Of a DNA stretch of 64,000 bases, positions 10,209-22,252 are shown piece by piece (position 1 is the stretch's first letter; every line of letters starts with the position of its first letter). This DNA comes from Campylorhamphus procurvoides. Its lineage: Eukaryota; Chordata; Aves; Passeriformes; Dendrocolaptidae. Location of the stretch: positions 1,082,418 through 1,146,417 of the forward strand of contig WBMV01004353.1 in assembly GCA_013396655.1 (NCBI GenBank). The letters run 5' to 3'. The notes under the pieces are model-generated. The model was not told where the DNA came from, ran no database searches, and worked only from the letters and a program-made list of their open reading frames with translations. The position numbers were made by a program, and so were the translations under genes.

Positions 10209-13200
10209 GTATGTGTGGCATGCCTTTGCTTGGGTTGCGGTACAGCATTATGGAAGCTGCTTGTGGCTGAAGTGGTGATGCTGGGGAAGGGGAAAGGATG
10301 GAAGCAAAGGTGAGGTTTTCTACCTGGAAAACTACTTCAGAGCTAAACCATGGCATACTGGATGCTGCTGACAGGCATCTCAACAGAAGTGGGCAACAGA
10401 GGTAGGGGACAGCAGTTTTTGCACTGTATTGTTAATTTGTGCCTATAAATGCTGCTTTATGACCCTGGTTACGGGCGAAATGTGGCTGCATGCACCTCAG
10501 GATCCCTTTTGTTCCCATCAGGCATTCCAGCATGGCTGGTGATGTTATGGAGCTGTAGAATTGGGGGCATCAGGGGTGATGTGTTGTGTGTGTGCTGGGC
10601 CCGGGCCATCTCATGAGGTGAGTGTGTGGCAGAGGCTTCTCCAGGCTGCTGCCTGCTCAGCACTGCAGCTTCCATCCATGCAGGGACGTGGTGTGCTCAT
10701 ACCTGGGGAGGGGAAGGGGAAACCCCATGGTCAGTCCTGCCTGCGAAGGGCACCGTGTGTGTCAGCACCACTCAGCTGCATGTTCAGGAGGTGCTGCTAT
10801 TAATCATGTTATCTGATAGTTCAGGAGCAGCAGGGGAGGCTGGAGGGGTCCTACCCCTAAAACTTCTCCTATTGCTGCTCCTGTGCATGCTTCTCCCTGT
10901 GGTTCTGCTTGCTGCTGGATATCCCTATCCCTCCATGTGACACCCATGCTGTCTCTGCCTGGTGTCTCCACTGCACAGCCTGTCCATGGTCTGTCTCCTC
11001 CCCTGCCCCTTCTAGTTCCTGCTTCTTAAATTGCCCTGTGTCAAGGCTCCTTGAAGGGACTGCTGTTTTGGTGTGCCAGGAGGTGTTATGTTGGCAGCAG
11101 AGGTGGTGGGAACTACCTGGGATGTGCATGAACAAGCAGGGCCAGCTGGCCAGGGCGAGGCCAGGAAGTGCTCAGTGGCCCCTGCTGCACCCACCTTGCT
11201 CCAAAGGTCCCTCCCTGCCAGCAGCAGGGTGACTTACTCCAGAGAGGGCACAGCAGCATTTTTACAGCTTGACAGCCTTGTTCAGTAGCAACAGGGAAAC
11301 ACCCTGATGTTTAATCCCAGCAGGACAGTGACTGAGACACTCCCACCAGCTGCCTGTTCACCCTCTCAAGGCCACTCTTCACCAAATGGGAGCAGGTGCT
11401 CGTGTCTCAGATAGGGACAGGCCAGCCATGCTTCCACTTTCTACAAAAAGTCAGGAGGAAACCACATGGAGACCTTTTTCAAGCTTTCTTCCCTCTTAAG
11501 GCATAATTTAATAATCTTTTTCATCTTACTGGAGCTGCCAGGAACAAAGGTTGGCCCTACAGCAACAGGCTGTGTCTGACAGCAAGATTGTGTCTGGGAC
11601 AGTCTGTAAATGATGGGGAACCAGAGGAGCTGCCAGCAGAGCCACCAAGCCCTTTGCCACCTATTGGCAATAATCAATAAAAATGCAATGCCACAGCCAG
11701 TGTCTCTCTGATGTGGGTACCATGTGCTCAATGGCATCGTCTGAGTGCTGGGCACAGTAATACGTTTGTTCCACCATATTTCTGGTGTTTAATACTTAAC
11801 ATCTATGCAAACACGCAGTTCTGATGTGAAAACAATTCTATTTTCCCTTATAGTGTTCTAGCAGAATTTATAGAATTTAACAGAATTTAATGTCATCATC
11901 CTTTTCTTCAAAACATAAATGCTTCTGCTGTTCTCCTTTTTGCTCCTCCCACTGCCCTAAAACTCAGGTACTCCCATATAACACAGGGGTGGGACAGGGA
12001 GGGCTGCTTGGTGGGCACCCCCCACCCATCACCCAGACAGGCAGTGCAAGGACAAATGTGACAAAGGTGAGTAGGGCCAAGGAGGGCCAAGCAGGACCGA
12101 ACTGCCTGGACATGCTTTGTTAAACATCTGCAGTGACCATCACAGAAATGCCCATGCACTGTGCAGGGGTGTGGCACCTGGACTGGACCTCCTGGAGGTG
12201 CTGCCTTGGGACCCCTCCTGGCAAGAGGCAGCAGCTCGCAGTTACAGGGGGCAAAGCTCAGGCTGTTTTCTCACTGATGGTTTCTTTGTTCAGGATGTGT
12301 GGCATGTGCTGGGAGTGAGCTCTTGTAGCTGTAATACACGGGAGCCTTTGCACCTCAGCCCTATGCTGCTTAAGGGAGTGGTGCTGAGCCTGGGCATAGG
12401 GCAGGGGGTGTGTCTGCATGGGACTTCCTGTGGGAATGTCCTTTTTTATTTTTTTTTTAACTTAAAGCTCCAAAGTCAAAGTGAGAATGGCAGTGGGTGG
12501 TGCTGTGCCTTGCAGGGGTAGCAGGAAGGGAAGGGGCCACAGGTGGATGTGGAGTTGTTACATGGGTCAGGTGAGTTTGGGCATCCTGCTGTGGAGCAGG
12601 AGTTCTGCTGCTCTCACAGGGTGCAGCCCCTTGCTATGGAAGGATGGAATAGAGAGGAACTCTGGGGGCTGTGGTGATCCCAGGGGACTGAGGAAGAGGA
12701 GGATGAGGCATTGGCATAATCAAGTGGAGTAGGGATAGGAACTAGTGACTGGGCTTAGAGTGATGGAAAGAGAAAAGGAAAGCCCACTGCCTTGAAGCCT
12801 GCTAAGAGAGAAGGTGAAGAAGAGAGGGGGAGAAGCAAATAGGCTGAGATGCTCACAGATCAAAGCCAAGATTAAGGTGACTCCTGAGAGCTTGGGGAGC
12901 TAGAACTAAGCAGTAGGTCTGGGAGACTGTTATCATGACAAAAACAACAAAGCAACCCAAAACATTTTAAGCAGATAATAGTGGAAGATGAATCTGGACA
13001 TGAGAAGACAGGATTGAAGTGCTGAAGCACTGCATTTCTGAAGCTAAAGGACTTGTGTTTTCACAGAAGAATTTTGCTTGCATAGGCAGGGGACGAAGTG
13101 CTGCTGCCTTTGGTGGGAGGCTGGTTTTGGGGAGGGCTTGGCTTCAGAGAGTGGTGGCAGTTCCTGGCAGTGCTGTGCCCCCTGCTATGTGATGCAGGTG

Positions 13201-13328
13201 GCAGTACCCTGGCAGTGAGGACTCCCCAGGGATCTGTGTTGCCCTCTGTCTTTGAATGCAGCAGCCTGAGCAAGACATCCACTTCAGAAACACCTGCAGC
13301 ATCTTTCTCTGGTGGCTTTTCTTTCCAG
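10209..13328 (+). other. Probable first intron of PLAC8-family copy 2
   Basis: I find no further coding exon, recognised transposon or RNA gene in these 3.1 kb. The purine-rich segment near 12700-12850 is the only compositional feature. The antisense frames at 11441-11755 and the frame at 12117-12521 are unsupported. Confidence 0.35.
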
Positions 13329-13367
13329 ACCACAAACTGCCATTAGGGACCAGCCCCTATGTTCGCA

Positions 13368-14249
13368 ATGGACTCTAGAAATGTGGTTGTGACCCAACCC
13401 CAGTTTTCAGCCTCCCAGCCACCAGGCTATTGGCAGACTGGGGTGATGGACTGCTGCTCCGACTGCGGCGTGTGTGAGTACCTGTATACCCCTCATTGCT
13501 GCTGTTGGCTCATGATGTGTTTCTGGTGTTCTTCCTGGTCCTTCTGCAGCATTGCCCCTGCTGCAAACCCTCCATTTGTGGGTACCAGCAGCTGAGCAGC
13601 TCTCACCTGAGATCAAGAGCCACAGCTCCCATAGCCACATTCCTGGCTGGCTTTTCCCCCTTTTCTCGGTCTTTGCATCCCCCAGACTAGCCCACATCTC
13701 ACTGTCCCATAGGTCTTTGTGGAACCTTCTGCTTCCTCTGCCTGGGGTGTCAGGTGGCCTCGGATATGAACGAGTGCTGCCTGTGTGGCCACACGGTGCC
13801 CATGAGGACCCTCTACCGCACGAGATACAACATCCCGGTCAGTGACCAGCTGGGTGCTGGGGTGGGGGCTCAGGGAAGGAGAAAGGGGTGCCTGAGGGGA
13901 AGAGCAGAGGCCGGGAGTTGCACGGGCATCCCTGCAGGCAGGGAGCCAGGGACATGTCTGCATCATCACTGTGAGTTTGAGCTAATCCCACTGCACACCA
14001 CTTCATCCCAGTCCTTGCTGGATATGAGCAGTGGGGTGCTGCAGGGCCAGGGTGAGCTGCCCAAGGGTGTTGATGATGAAAAACAGAAAGGCTCAAAAGC
14101 TGATGTGGGAAGGGGTTATGCATGCAATGTGCCTTGCTCCACAGGGTTCCATTATGGGTGACTTTTGCACCATCCTGTTCTGCCCCTCGTGTGCACTCTG
14201 CCAGCTCAAGAGGGACATCAACCTGAGGAAAGAGCAGCGCATATTCTAG
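13368..14249 (+). CDS. PLAC8-family cysteine-rich protein, copy 2
   Basis: Exons 13368-13473, 13713-13837 and 14145-14249 join in phase and give 111 residues. An upstream in-frame ATG at 13359 would add three residues, but the ATG at 13368 has the better context (G at -3, G at +4). The protein starts MDSRNVVVTQPQ and then has WQTGVMDCCSDCGVC, CLCGTFCFLCLGCQV, DMNECCLCGHTVPMRTLYR and QLKRDINLRKEQ. It is closer to human PLAC8 than copy 1 in the CLCGTFCF segment. Exon phases and exon 2 length (125 bp) are identical to copy 1, showing tandem duplication. The stop is TAG at 14247-14249; a donor GTAAGC overlaps it, and splicing to 14418 would give TAA instead, so the protein end does not change. 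The paralogues keep most cysteines, so both are probably functional. Which one is the PLAC8 orthologue needs a tree. Confidence 0.88.
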
Positions 14250-14417
14250 TAAGCTGAGTGTGCTGGTATTGCTTTATGTATCACTGCTGCACAGAGCCCA
14301 GTGAGTTGTCAGGGTCTCCCTTTGCACCGACACCTGACTTCAGACATTGGGTTGCTGCAGTGCCCAAACAGTAATGTCTGGGTGAAAGGGTGACCTTCCC
14401 CTCATGTCCTGTTGCAG

Positions 14418-14570
14418 ATGCTGCCATCCTTGCTGCATCCTGTGGAGACACTGCAGTTGGGAGCTGCTGTTGCCCTGGCTGTTGGGAAATGCACCACGGG
14501 GGGGTTGCCTTGGATGTGGTTGATTCCCCCTTCCCTGGCTAAGGACAGCAATAAAAATATCATCTATCTT
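14418..14570 (+). other. 3'-UTR exon of PLAC8-family copy 2, with poly(A) signal
   Basis: The acceptor GTTGCAG ends at 14417 and AATAAA lies at 14550-14555. The exon matches the copy 1 3'-UTR exon over most of its length, including CCCTGGCTGTTGGGAAATGC. It is inferred by homology to copy 1 and splice signals. Confidence 0.7.
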
Positions 14571-15289
14571 CCTGCCTGTGTGTTGTTATTTATGTCTCTG
14601 TGTCCTCCTGCAGCATCAGAAGACAGTGTTGTTTGGTACGCTGTGTGCTCAGAGCCATACTGAGGTTATCAGGTAAAGAAGTTTCTCTCACAGACCCACA
14701 CTAGAATGAGGCCAGACCACAAAATTTAGTGTGTGCCTGCTGTGGGGACAGATATCACAGGTGGCCACAGGCATTCTGGGTCACCTCTGCTCTCTCCTGG
14801 CTGCTGGTCTTAAATCCACATCACCTGCAGCCTGCCAGGCACAGGGCAGGGTTGGGGGGCTGGGTCTGAGCCTCAGATCCACAGCTGCGTGATTTGAGGT
14901 GGCCACTTGAGCAACAGCCCTGCTGCCGCAGGAGCTCATGGATGAGCTGAGAGCACCTGAGATCAGGGTCTTCAAAGCCACACAGCCAGGAGTGCTGCAG
15001 TCCCTTTTCAGTGACAGGTGAGCCCTGTGTCCTCAGCGTGGGGCTCCTGCAGACCCTCTGCCACCATTCTCTCCTCCCACTGAGATGGTTGTTACCTGGT
15101 TCCCTGACAGTCATTCCTGTTTGGGACCCTTCTACCCCTTGGTGTATCCCTGGTCATGAGGTCTCCTCTCCAGGTCTCTTTCTCCTCCAACACATGCAGG
15201 GCTTGGGCCACTGGGACCAGGGATGAAAGCCACCAACCCCACAGAGACCTGGGTCCTCACAGGCAATGCCACAGTGAGCCAGAAGCAGC

Positions 15290-16400
15290 CAGCCCTGAGC
15301 CTGGGTAAGGGAAAGCTGTGCCCACCTCATCCCATGAGCATCGAGGGATGCAGGAGCTTAAGGTGATACCCAGTGAGTGCCCAAAAGCAGCAGCTGAACA
15401 GCCCTGCACCCAACCACACCATCAGGGCTGCACTGGGCACTGGGGGTTCTGGTGATGCCAGCCCAGGGCATGTGTCCCTAACCCTGTGGGTGCCCCAGGG
15501 TGCTGTTTTTGTAGAGCTTGCCTCTGCTTTTTGGGTTTTTGTTACTAATAAAAGCTAATAAAAGTGCAATCATGCAGCCAAATGTTATCACGGGGGACAA
15601 GAACGCCACAGTAGTTGTCACATACCTGTGTTAATAAAAGTTGTTTCTTGAACTGCTAGAGTTAGTCTGGTTTGTTTCTGGTGTTGGCAGCCTCATAACT
15701 TGTAGGAGAACTTTATTGAGAAGGTTCTCCATTGCTGTTAAGTGCAGTCCCCATATGCCAGTATCAAAGTCCTGTCCATAACAGTGAATCTGTCTAGCGA
15801 AGGGTCTCTTGAGGTGAGACATGGACAGACTGTTTTGGGCTCTAAAAGTCTTAATTTGTATGTAGTTCTCTCCTGTACTCATCCTGAGCCCTCAGCTCTT
15901 TCCCAGCTGGGCTGTGTTTGCTATCTACTGGTTCTGCTTTTTGTTGTAAAGCAAGCATGAGAATTTGCATTTTGATGGCAGAGGTGCCCCTTGTGCCAGC
16001 TGTACTCACTTTGCTGCTCTCAGACACCCCCATCCCGTGGCTAGGATGCTGTGGGTAGCAGCAGGGTTGTGCATGGAACAGGAATGGGGCCCAAGCTGGG
16101 GGTTTCTCCACCAGGAAAACCTTGCTGGTTCTGGACCAGGTCCTTCTTGTCCTTTTGTCCTCATGGGGCTCTAGTTCATACAGACAATGCTGTGGAGGTG
16201 CAGCAGGGAGCCAGGTGCAGCCGGTCCCAAGGCTGGGTGAGAGGCACAAGTACCTACCCCATCCAGGGAGCATCAGGGGACTCAGGAGCTGCAAGAAATG
16301 CCTTCACTGAGTGCCTGAAGTGACAATCAAACAGCCCCACACCTGGCTCTGCTGCCAAGGTAGGGCAGGGGTTTGGGGGTCTCTTGGTGCAGGCCAGGGT
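15290..16400 (+). repeat. Diverged direct repeat pair, about 0.9 kb apart
   Basis: Segment 15290-15480 and segment 16205-16400 share the same order of blocks. Both have a 'CTGGGT(A/G)AG' block, 'CCCATCC' or 'CATCCCATGAG', GCATC, CAGGAGCT, TGAGTGCC, a CAGCC(C)TGCACC-like block and finally CCAGGG. Identity is moderate and gapped, so the duplication is old. Confidence 0.5.
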
Positions 16401-17340
16401 GGGAGATGCCCATCATAACGAGAAAAACCTCACTGTCCGTGGTGGGTGAGCACCTGATCCTCTCTGAGGGCTGGCTGGGTTAGTGAATTCCCTGTTGCCT
16501 TTTTTTGGCACTGCATGAATATGGGTGTGGGGCAAAAATGCCAGAGGGGGGTCAGCTGCCACAGCTCCCCAGAACAAAGCCACTCCCAGGAGGTTTGTGC
16601 CTCATGTTTTGGGGGCTGCAAGATGGGAAGTGAGTTTAGGGAGGGTGAACCAAGAGCTGTTGGGGTCTGATCCAGCTGCACCCCATTGGCAGCAGTTCTG
16701 TGTAATTCTGGGAACAGCCTACTGTTAGTGGGTACCATCCCTGTGCTGAAATGCACCCTGCTTAGCAGAGGGGTTTGAGCAAGATGCTCTTTCTTGGCTG
16801 CCTTCTGGGGAGAGATGTGACTCTTCTGGGCTGGGAGGAGGACAGGCATCTCCTGAGGGTCTCTGGGGTGTGCACCCAGGAGATCTGACTGAGTGGTGTC
16901 TCCATTTTCAGGTAGAGGTGAGACAGCCCTGCCTTGTGCTGCCACCTCACCTGGACCCAACAGTGTGCAGCCCCTCACAGGCACAGATCCCTGAAGAAGA
17001 ACTACCCCAGAAAGCCAGGGTGATCCCCACTTCAATTCTGCTGTCAGTAATGGGACTGAGATAGACCCTCCACACAGTGGGGAGCATGTGATACGTATTT
17101 TATCCCCAAGGGAAGAGGCCAGGCTCCCTCTGGGAAGAGCTCCTTGTAGGGGGCAGCCCTGTGCCCATGTGGCACCTGGCTGAGAGACACCCTGGCTTGT
17201 TGCAACTCCAGCTGAGAGACACTCTAGCTACTGGACACTCTGGATTACAGATGCACCTGGTTCTCATAGCTCTGGCCAATGGACACTTCACCTTCTTACA
17301 GTTCAAGGTATTTGAAGCTCTATTAACTCCTGCTTCTTAC

Positions 17341-18727
17341 AGCTCCAGCTCCAAATTGTGGTTCTGGCTGCTCTGCAGTTTTGATATAAGATGCTCTTGC
17401 TGACAATCCTCCACTTGTTATAGCTTGGGTTTTGGACATGTGGATTTCTCTTGACTTTCAGGTAATTCCAGCTCTTGGACATGATGTGCTAATGACAGGC
17501 AATGGATGTTCCACTTCAGCTTATTTGAAGCCCTGAGATATTTCAGCTCCAGTACACTATGGAGAAGAGGTGTTCCTACTGCTTTTATTAATTGAAGCTC
17601 TGCCTACTCACAGAAATCTGGGCTTTTGGCAAGGTTGTAGATCAATCACAGTCATAACTTGTATATGCATTGGTCTCATTGCACATTTTCAAATGCTGAC
17701 TGATTATTTAATAACTATTCCAGTCATTGTACAAACCTGAATAAAGAATTGGAGGAAAGCACCATTCTCCCCAGTCTCAGACATTGAGCTTAGCCTAGTG
17801 TATGCCAGCCCCCATAACTTTGAGAACTACCTCTGGTAGGGGTCCACAAACTCTGCCCTGCTGATGTGCACTCAAGGCCTGTTTACAAGTCCAGAAATGC
17901 AGCACTTAGTTTTTTTTCTGAGTCACAGAAACATAAAACTTAGTTCTGCTCTGAACTTCAGAAACAAAGGGCTCTGCTTCTGAGACCTGAAAACAATCTA
18001 AGACTAATATTTTTCTGAACCCCGAACTCAGCACTGAATTTCTGGGTTTTGCCCCCATGTAGGATGTTTGGGAAGCCCCTGCCCAGCTCAGGACTTCCCA
18101 TGCCATTTTAGGGAATGCTTGGGAACTGGGGTGGGGCATCTCTGTAACCCTCTGCCTTAACAAGCAGTCCCTGGGCTCTACCCTTTCAGGCTTTATCTGC
18201 TTTCTGCCAAGAGTGACTGTCCTGCACAGCAAACCCGAGATCAGCAGCAGCTTCTCCCCCTTTGCAGGGGGCCACTCACACCACAGTGGGTGCTTGAGCA
18301 GGAGAGGAACATCCAGGAACTTCTGCTGGGACCCAGCTGTTCTGCTTCCTCACTTAAACAGCTGGGCAGGGATCAGTGGGCAGTGCAGGGGGTTCCCCCT
18401 GGTCCCCTTAGCCCAGGCACAAATCCCAGCTGCATCAGGGCCAGGGTCTTGCTCAGGACCCCACTAGATTCATGGACACTTACAATTACAGTACCAGCTC
18501 CCTGCCCTGAACCACTTGTACCTCCCAGACATCTGCATTTACCTGCTGTTGCATTTCCCCAGCTCCAGTTCCAAAGTGCGATTCTGGCTACTGCACAGTT
18601 GGGATTTCAGATGGTCCTGCCATCGGACCTCCTCTCCTTGTTACAACTTGTGTTATGGACAAGTTATTTGAAGCCCTGAGATGTTTCAGATGATGCACAC
18701 TCCACAGAAGAGATGCTCCTACTGCTT
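17341..18727 (+). repeat. Diverged direct repeat pair, about 1.2 kb apart
   Basis: Copy 1 (17341-17586) and copy 2 (18560-18727) share CAGCTCCAG(C/T)TCCAAA, (G/A)TTCTGGCT, CTTGTTA(T/C)A(G/A)CTTG, then TTATTTGAAGCCCTGAGAT, GTTTCAG-like and CTCCTACTGCTTT-like blocks. About 70 bp present in copy 1 are missing from copy 2. Confidence 0.65.
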
Positions 18728-19013
18728 TCAGAAGCAGAAATTAAGTCTGGGGGGTGTTTTCAAACAGTCCGAGGGGCTCCCAGAAATGGAAGACAACCTG
18801 CCTCACAAAGCACACTGTCAAGGAGTAACTACATGGCCCTGCAGGCCCTGCTGTGCATGCAGGGCCACCCATGCAGCTGGGGGGAGCTGGAGGCATGTCC
18901 CCCTGTGCTGTGTGCTGGCACTCACAGCCTGTGCCATGCTGAGGGCACTGCCCTGCACCCTGAGCTGGCAAAGCATCAGGGAGAGCACAGAGATCCTGCA
19001 CACACCTGGAGAA

Positions 19014-19680
19014 AACCATAGAATTGTTAAGGTTGGAAAGACCTCTAAGACTGATTCCAGCCTACCACTGCTGTACTCACCACTAAACCATGTCCCAAAC
19101 TGCCACATCTACACATTTTTTTAGCACTTCCAGGGATGGTGATTCTACCACTTCCCTGGGCAGCCTCTTCCAATGCCTGACTACCTTTTCTGTGAACCAA
19201 TTTCTCCTAATATCCAATCTAAACCTCCCCTGGCACAGCTTCAGGCTATTTCCTCTCATCCTGTCACTTGTTTACATTAGAGAAGAGACTGACCCTTGTT
19301 ATGGGTAAACGGAGCGTTTGTTCACTAAAAAGGAAACAACAAAAAGCTAAATAACCGTTCATTAGGAAGAGTTTGTTTGTCAGTTAAATCGGTTGACAGA
19401 ACTAATTGAATGGGCTGATACAGGTAAGGGGAGAAGATAACAGCGTGTTAACGACCGAACACTTAAGCGGTATTTAGGTTAATTCCGAAGCCTGCTAGAG
19501 CTCCTCTGTGTCTGTTAACCCATTGTTTGACTNGCCTGCTAAATCTATCACAACCCTCGCCTCTTTACAACCTTCTTTCAGGTAACTGTAGAGAGCAATA
19601 AGGTCTTTCCTGAGTCCCCTTTTCTCCAGGCTGAACACCCCCAGCTCCCTCAGCTGTTCCTCATCAGACTTGTGCTTGCA
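19014..19680 (-). repeat. CR1 LINE fragment split by an LTR insertion, minus orientation
   Basis: The left part 19014-19291 starts with CCATAGAATTGTTAAGGTTGG, the reverse-complement CR1 3' end, and runs through TTTTTAGCACTTCCAGGGATGG and AGAAGAGACTGACCC. The CR1 resumes at about 19553 with CTCTTTACAACCTTCTTTCAGG and ends near 19680 after CTGTTCCTCATCAGAC. The element is otherwise colinear across the break, so the interruption is a later insertion. Confidence 0.9.
19297..19552. mobile_element. Solo LTR (256 bp) nested in a CR1, with target-site duplication
   Basis: The insertion begins TGTTATGGG at 19297 and ends ATCACA at 19552, so it has TGT...ACA termini. ACCCT is present directly before it (19292-19296) and directly after it (19553-19557), a 5-bp target-site duplication. 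Removing the insert and one ACCCT restores a continuous CR1. The features fit a solo LTR of an endogenous retrovirus; 5-bp duplications are usual for several avian ERV groups. There is one ambiguous base (n) at 19533. No retroviral gene remains. Orientation could not be fixed. Confidence 0.85.
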
Positions 19681-22252
19681 GCAAGACGTGACCCCGAGCA
19701 GCAGATCAGGGGCTCTCTTAATTCAAGGCTGAGTGTTAAATTGCTGGATGGTGGTAAAAGCACAGCTAACACAAGCCCCACCCTGAAATAGCCTCCCTAC
19801 TTTTTCAGAGTGGTTCCTTACACTTTCAAGCAGCACTTTTGTGATTCCTTCATTTTTGTTTCACCTGGGACAGAACAGTGGTGGAGTTGCCTGCATGAAG
19901 TACAAGAAGGTAAACCACACCACCCAGTTTCGTGTCCCACACTATTACTAATGGACAAGCTCGATGGTTCTTTTCTTCTGGACCTGGCCCCTAAGCAGCG
20001 CCGTGTTTTAGGACTCCTCTGTGCAGCCTGAGCCGGGAGAGCAGTGCCAGTCGCTAGAGGGCATCAGGGGAGAAGGATGCTGAGGTCCACTTGATCCTCT
20101 GCTTCACAGTCCAGGGTACACAGGAGTTCAGCAATGCCCTGCTGCCGCCGCCGCTGCTGTTTCCCTGCAGGCAATTCCTTCATGACAAGACAGTTCTGCT
20201 CTGGCACAAGGTCACAGCAATTAAACAGTGAGAAGGAAACACCTCAGTCCCCGGTATGTATTAGAACAGCAATGAATGGATGTAAAAACTCTGAGGGGAT
20301 CTGTCAAGTTGTCTTTGCCTTTCTAGGTGTTTGTGCTCAGGACATTTCACAGTGGGTGTTTCAGCTCCCTCCCTGGGACTTACTGGCTCAGAGGAATCAG
20401 CTGGGAAGGAAACTACAACAGCGGACATGGAGAGGTGTTAGAAGGAGCTGGTGGTAGCAGCTCTAAGGACTGTTGTATTCACTGATAGGAAACAGAGCTT
20501 TTAGATCTTTCCTACTATGTTAATTTTCAAGTAAGCCAGGCTTTGACCTAAACAGCAAGACACCTGTAAGACAAACCAGGTTTGCAGAGGAGTATGGCTC
20601 TAAGCCTGAATTCAGGACGACAGAACTTATCAGTGAAATGCAGCTCACTCAGAGCAGCAGGAAAACTTGCACTCAAGTAAAGTGTGTGATAAATCATCGT
20701 GGTGATTTAACTGGTACTTTTCTGGGACATGGTTGAAATAATTTGATATGGGAATATTAAGCCTTATAGAGGAAAGGGCCATCATGTTATTTTCCGGGCT
20801 AATGGGAAAGACCAAAAGGACTCCTGAGAGATTTGCATCTGATACCAAACTGGAAATACTGTACAGTACCATGCCAGCCTGGTCTGCAGCTCAGGAAAGT
20901 TCTTGGTGAGCATCATATTGAGCAGCATTAGATTCAACCTCCGGAGCCTTTCCTTGAGGTTCACTTCGGATCTTTCAGAGACAACTACTCAAACAATATG
21001 TGTTATCTTCTCCTCTTTCTAATAAATTTTTATTAAGTTTTTAAACGTTGCCTCCCAGAGCTGGGGTGAAGGTGCAGGGCCTTGTTCACCTCTAAACAAA
21101 GAAGGGGCACACCCAGGAACCTCACTTTGGCAGGTGTGGCAGCTGTGCACATTTCAGCTTCTGTCTCAGTTAATGGACAGCTGGTGGTGACCTTCTGCCA
21201 GATTTAATATTTAAACAGCACATGGAAGTTGTTTGGAAGCATTGTCTGATATGGTGATACCTCGCTTATGATGTGCATAACATCGCAAAATTTATATATT
21301 GTGCACTGACCAAAGGTGAGCTGTGTGATATGGGTGTGCCAGACATCTGACCAAGCACAAAACACAAGTGTGAAAGGTTGAACTCCATGTTTAATCAGTT
21401 ACTAACAAGTAATATTGTCATATGCCATAGGTTTGTCCAAAGATAGCTGAGGAAAAATTTATGAATGCTTGTCATGCATTGTTATCTGACAAATAAGCAC
21501 CTGGAGCAGGCATGGCCTTGAAGACAGTGAGACAGAAAATAATACGTTAGGGTAGAACACTACAGACTTTTCCACTCACTTCTAAGGGCACATGTTTTGA
21601 GCCCTGCAGCAGGACATGAACTCTGGGTTCATCTGATCCTCTTGGGAGACCTGCAGTAGCAGAGCCGATGAAATGACAAAGTGCACTGTCTCTTTCCAAT
21701 GAAATCTGTAGTCTTACCACTGAGGAATCATGTTCCTACACTGTATTTCTTTTATTACTTATCTGGATGTAAATAGGTCTCTACTATCTTTACACAAGAC
21801 CATTCAACATTTCAGCAGGTAGCAAGGTTGATAACAGTCCCTTCAGCCTCACTAGTACACATGTCTAAGAGTGAAAACTTCACAGTGAAATTACATAACT
21901 CTTGGCTACTTCCTGAAACTACAGAAAGACAGGCTGAATTCCTTTTGCTCACTGTTTCAGACTCCAATAAAAGCATGAGCTGGGGATTTTCTTCAGACAG
22001 TCTACTCTATGTCTGAAGACAGGAACAACTGTGAATTGACCCACTTAGAAATGACCTCAAGGACACCTATGCCCACAATTTAAAAAAATCCCAAGTCATA
22101 TTTGGTTTTAACTGTAAAGCAAATATCTGTGTGAACAAAACAACTACTTTTTCAACTCCTCTTGTTTTGTTTTAGCGTGAGTGCCAGTCATGCTGAGAGT
22201 GACAGCCGCCTATCGCTGCATCCTGTGCAGATGCTCTTTTTTATTTCTGACT
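19681..22252. other. Intergenic, no gene recognised
   Basis: I see no exon with matching splice sites and phase, and no repeat family I can name. A minus-strand stretch at about 20645-20990 has a leucine-rich open frame that could be a decayed transposon fragment, but I could not identify it. Confidence 0.45.

Larger units (their letters stand above)
14571..19013. other. Gene-free block with diverged local duplications
   Basis: No coding exon is supported here, although a 201-codon antisense frame exists at 16430-17035. The block contains two pairs of similar segments, about 15290-15480 with 16205-16400 and about 17341-17586 with 18560-18727. It also has many short reiterated motifs such as CAGCTCCAG and TTGGACAC or CTGGACAC. 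This suggests old, decayed tandem repetition. I found no further PLAC8 exon in it. Confidence 0.5.

Noticed and set aside
15530..15580. AATAAA signals suggesting a third PLAC8 copy
   Set aside because: No PLAC8-like coding exon precedes them, so the hexamers alone are not evidence of a gene.
16430..17035. 201-codon minus-strand frame
   Set aside because: No recognisable domain, no splice context, and it lies in a GC-rich duplicated patch where long chance frames are expected.
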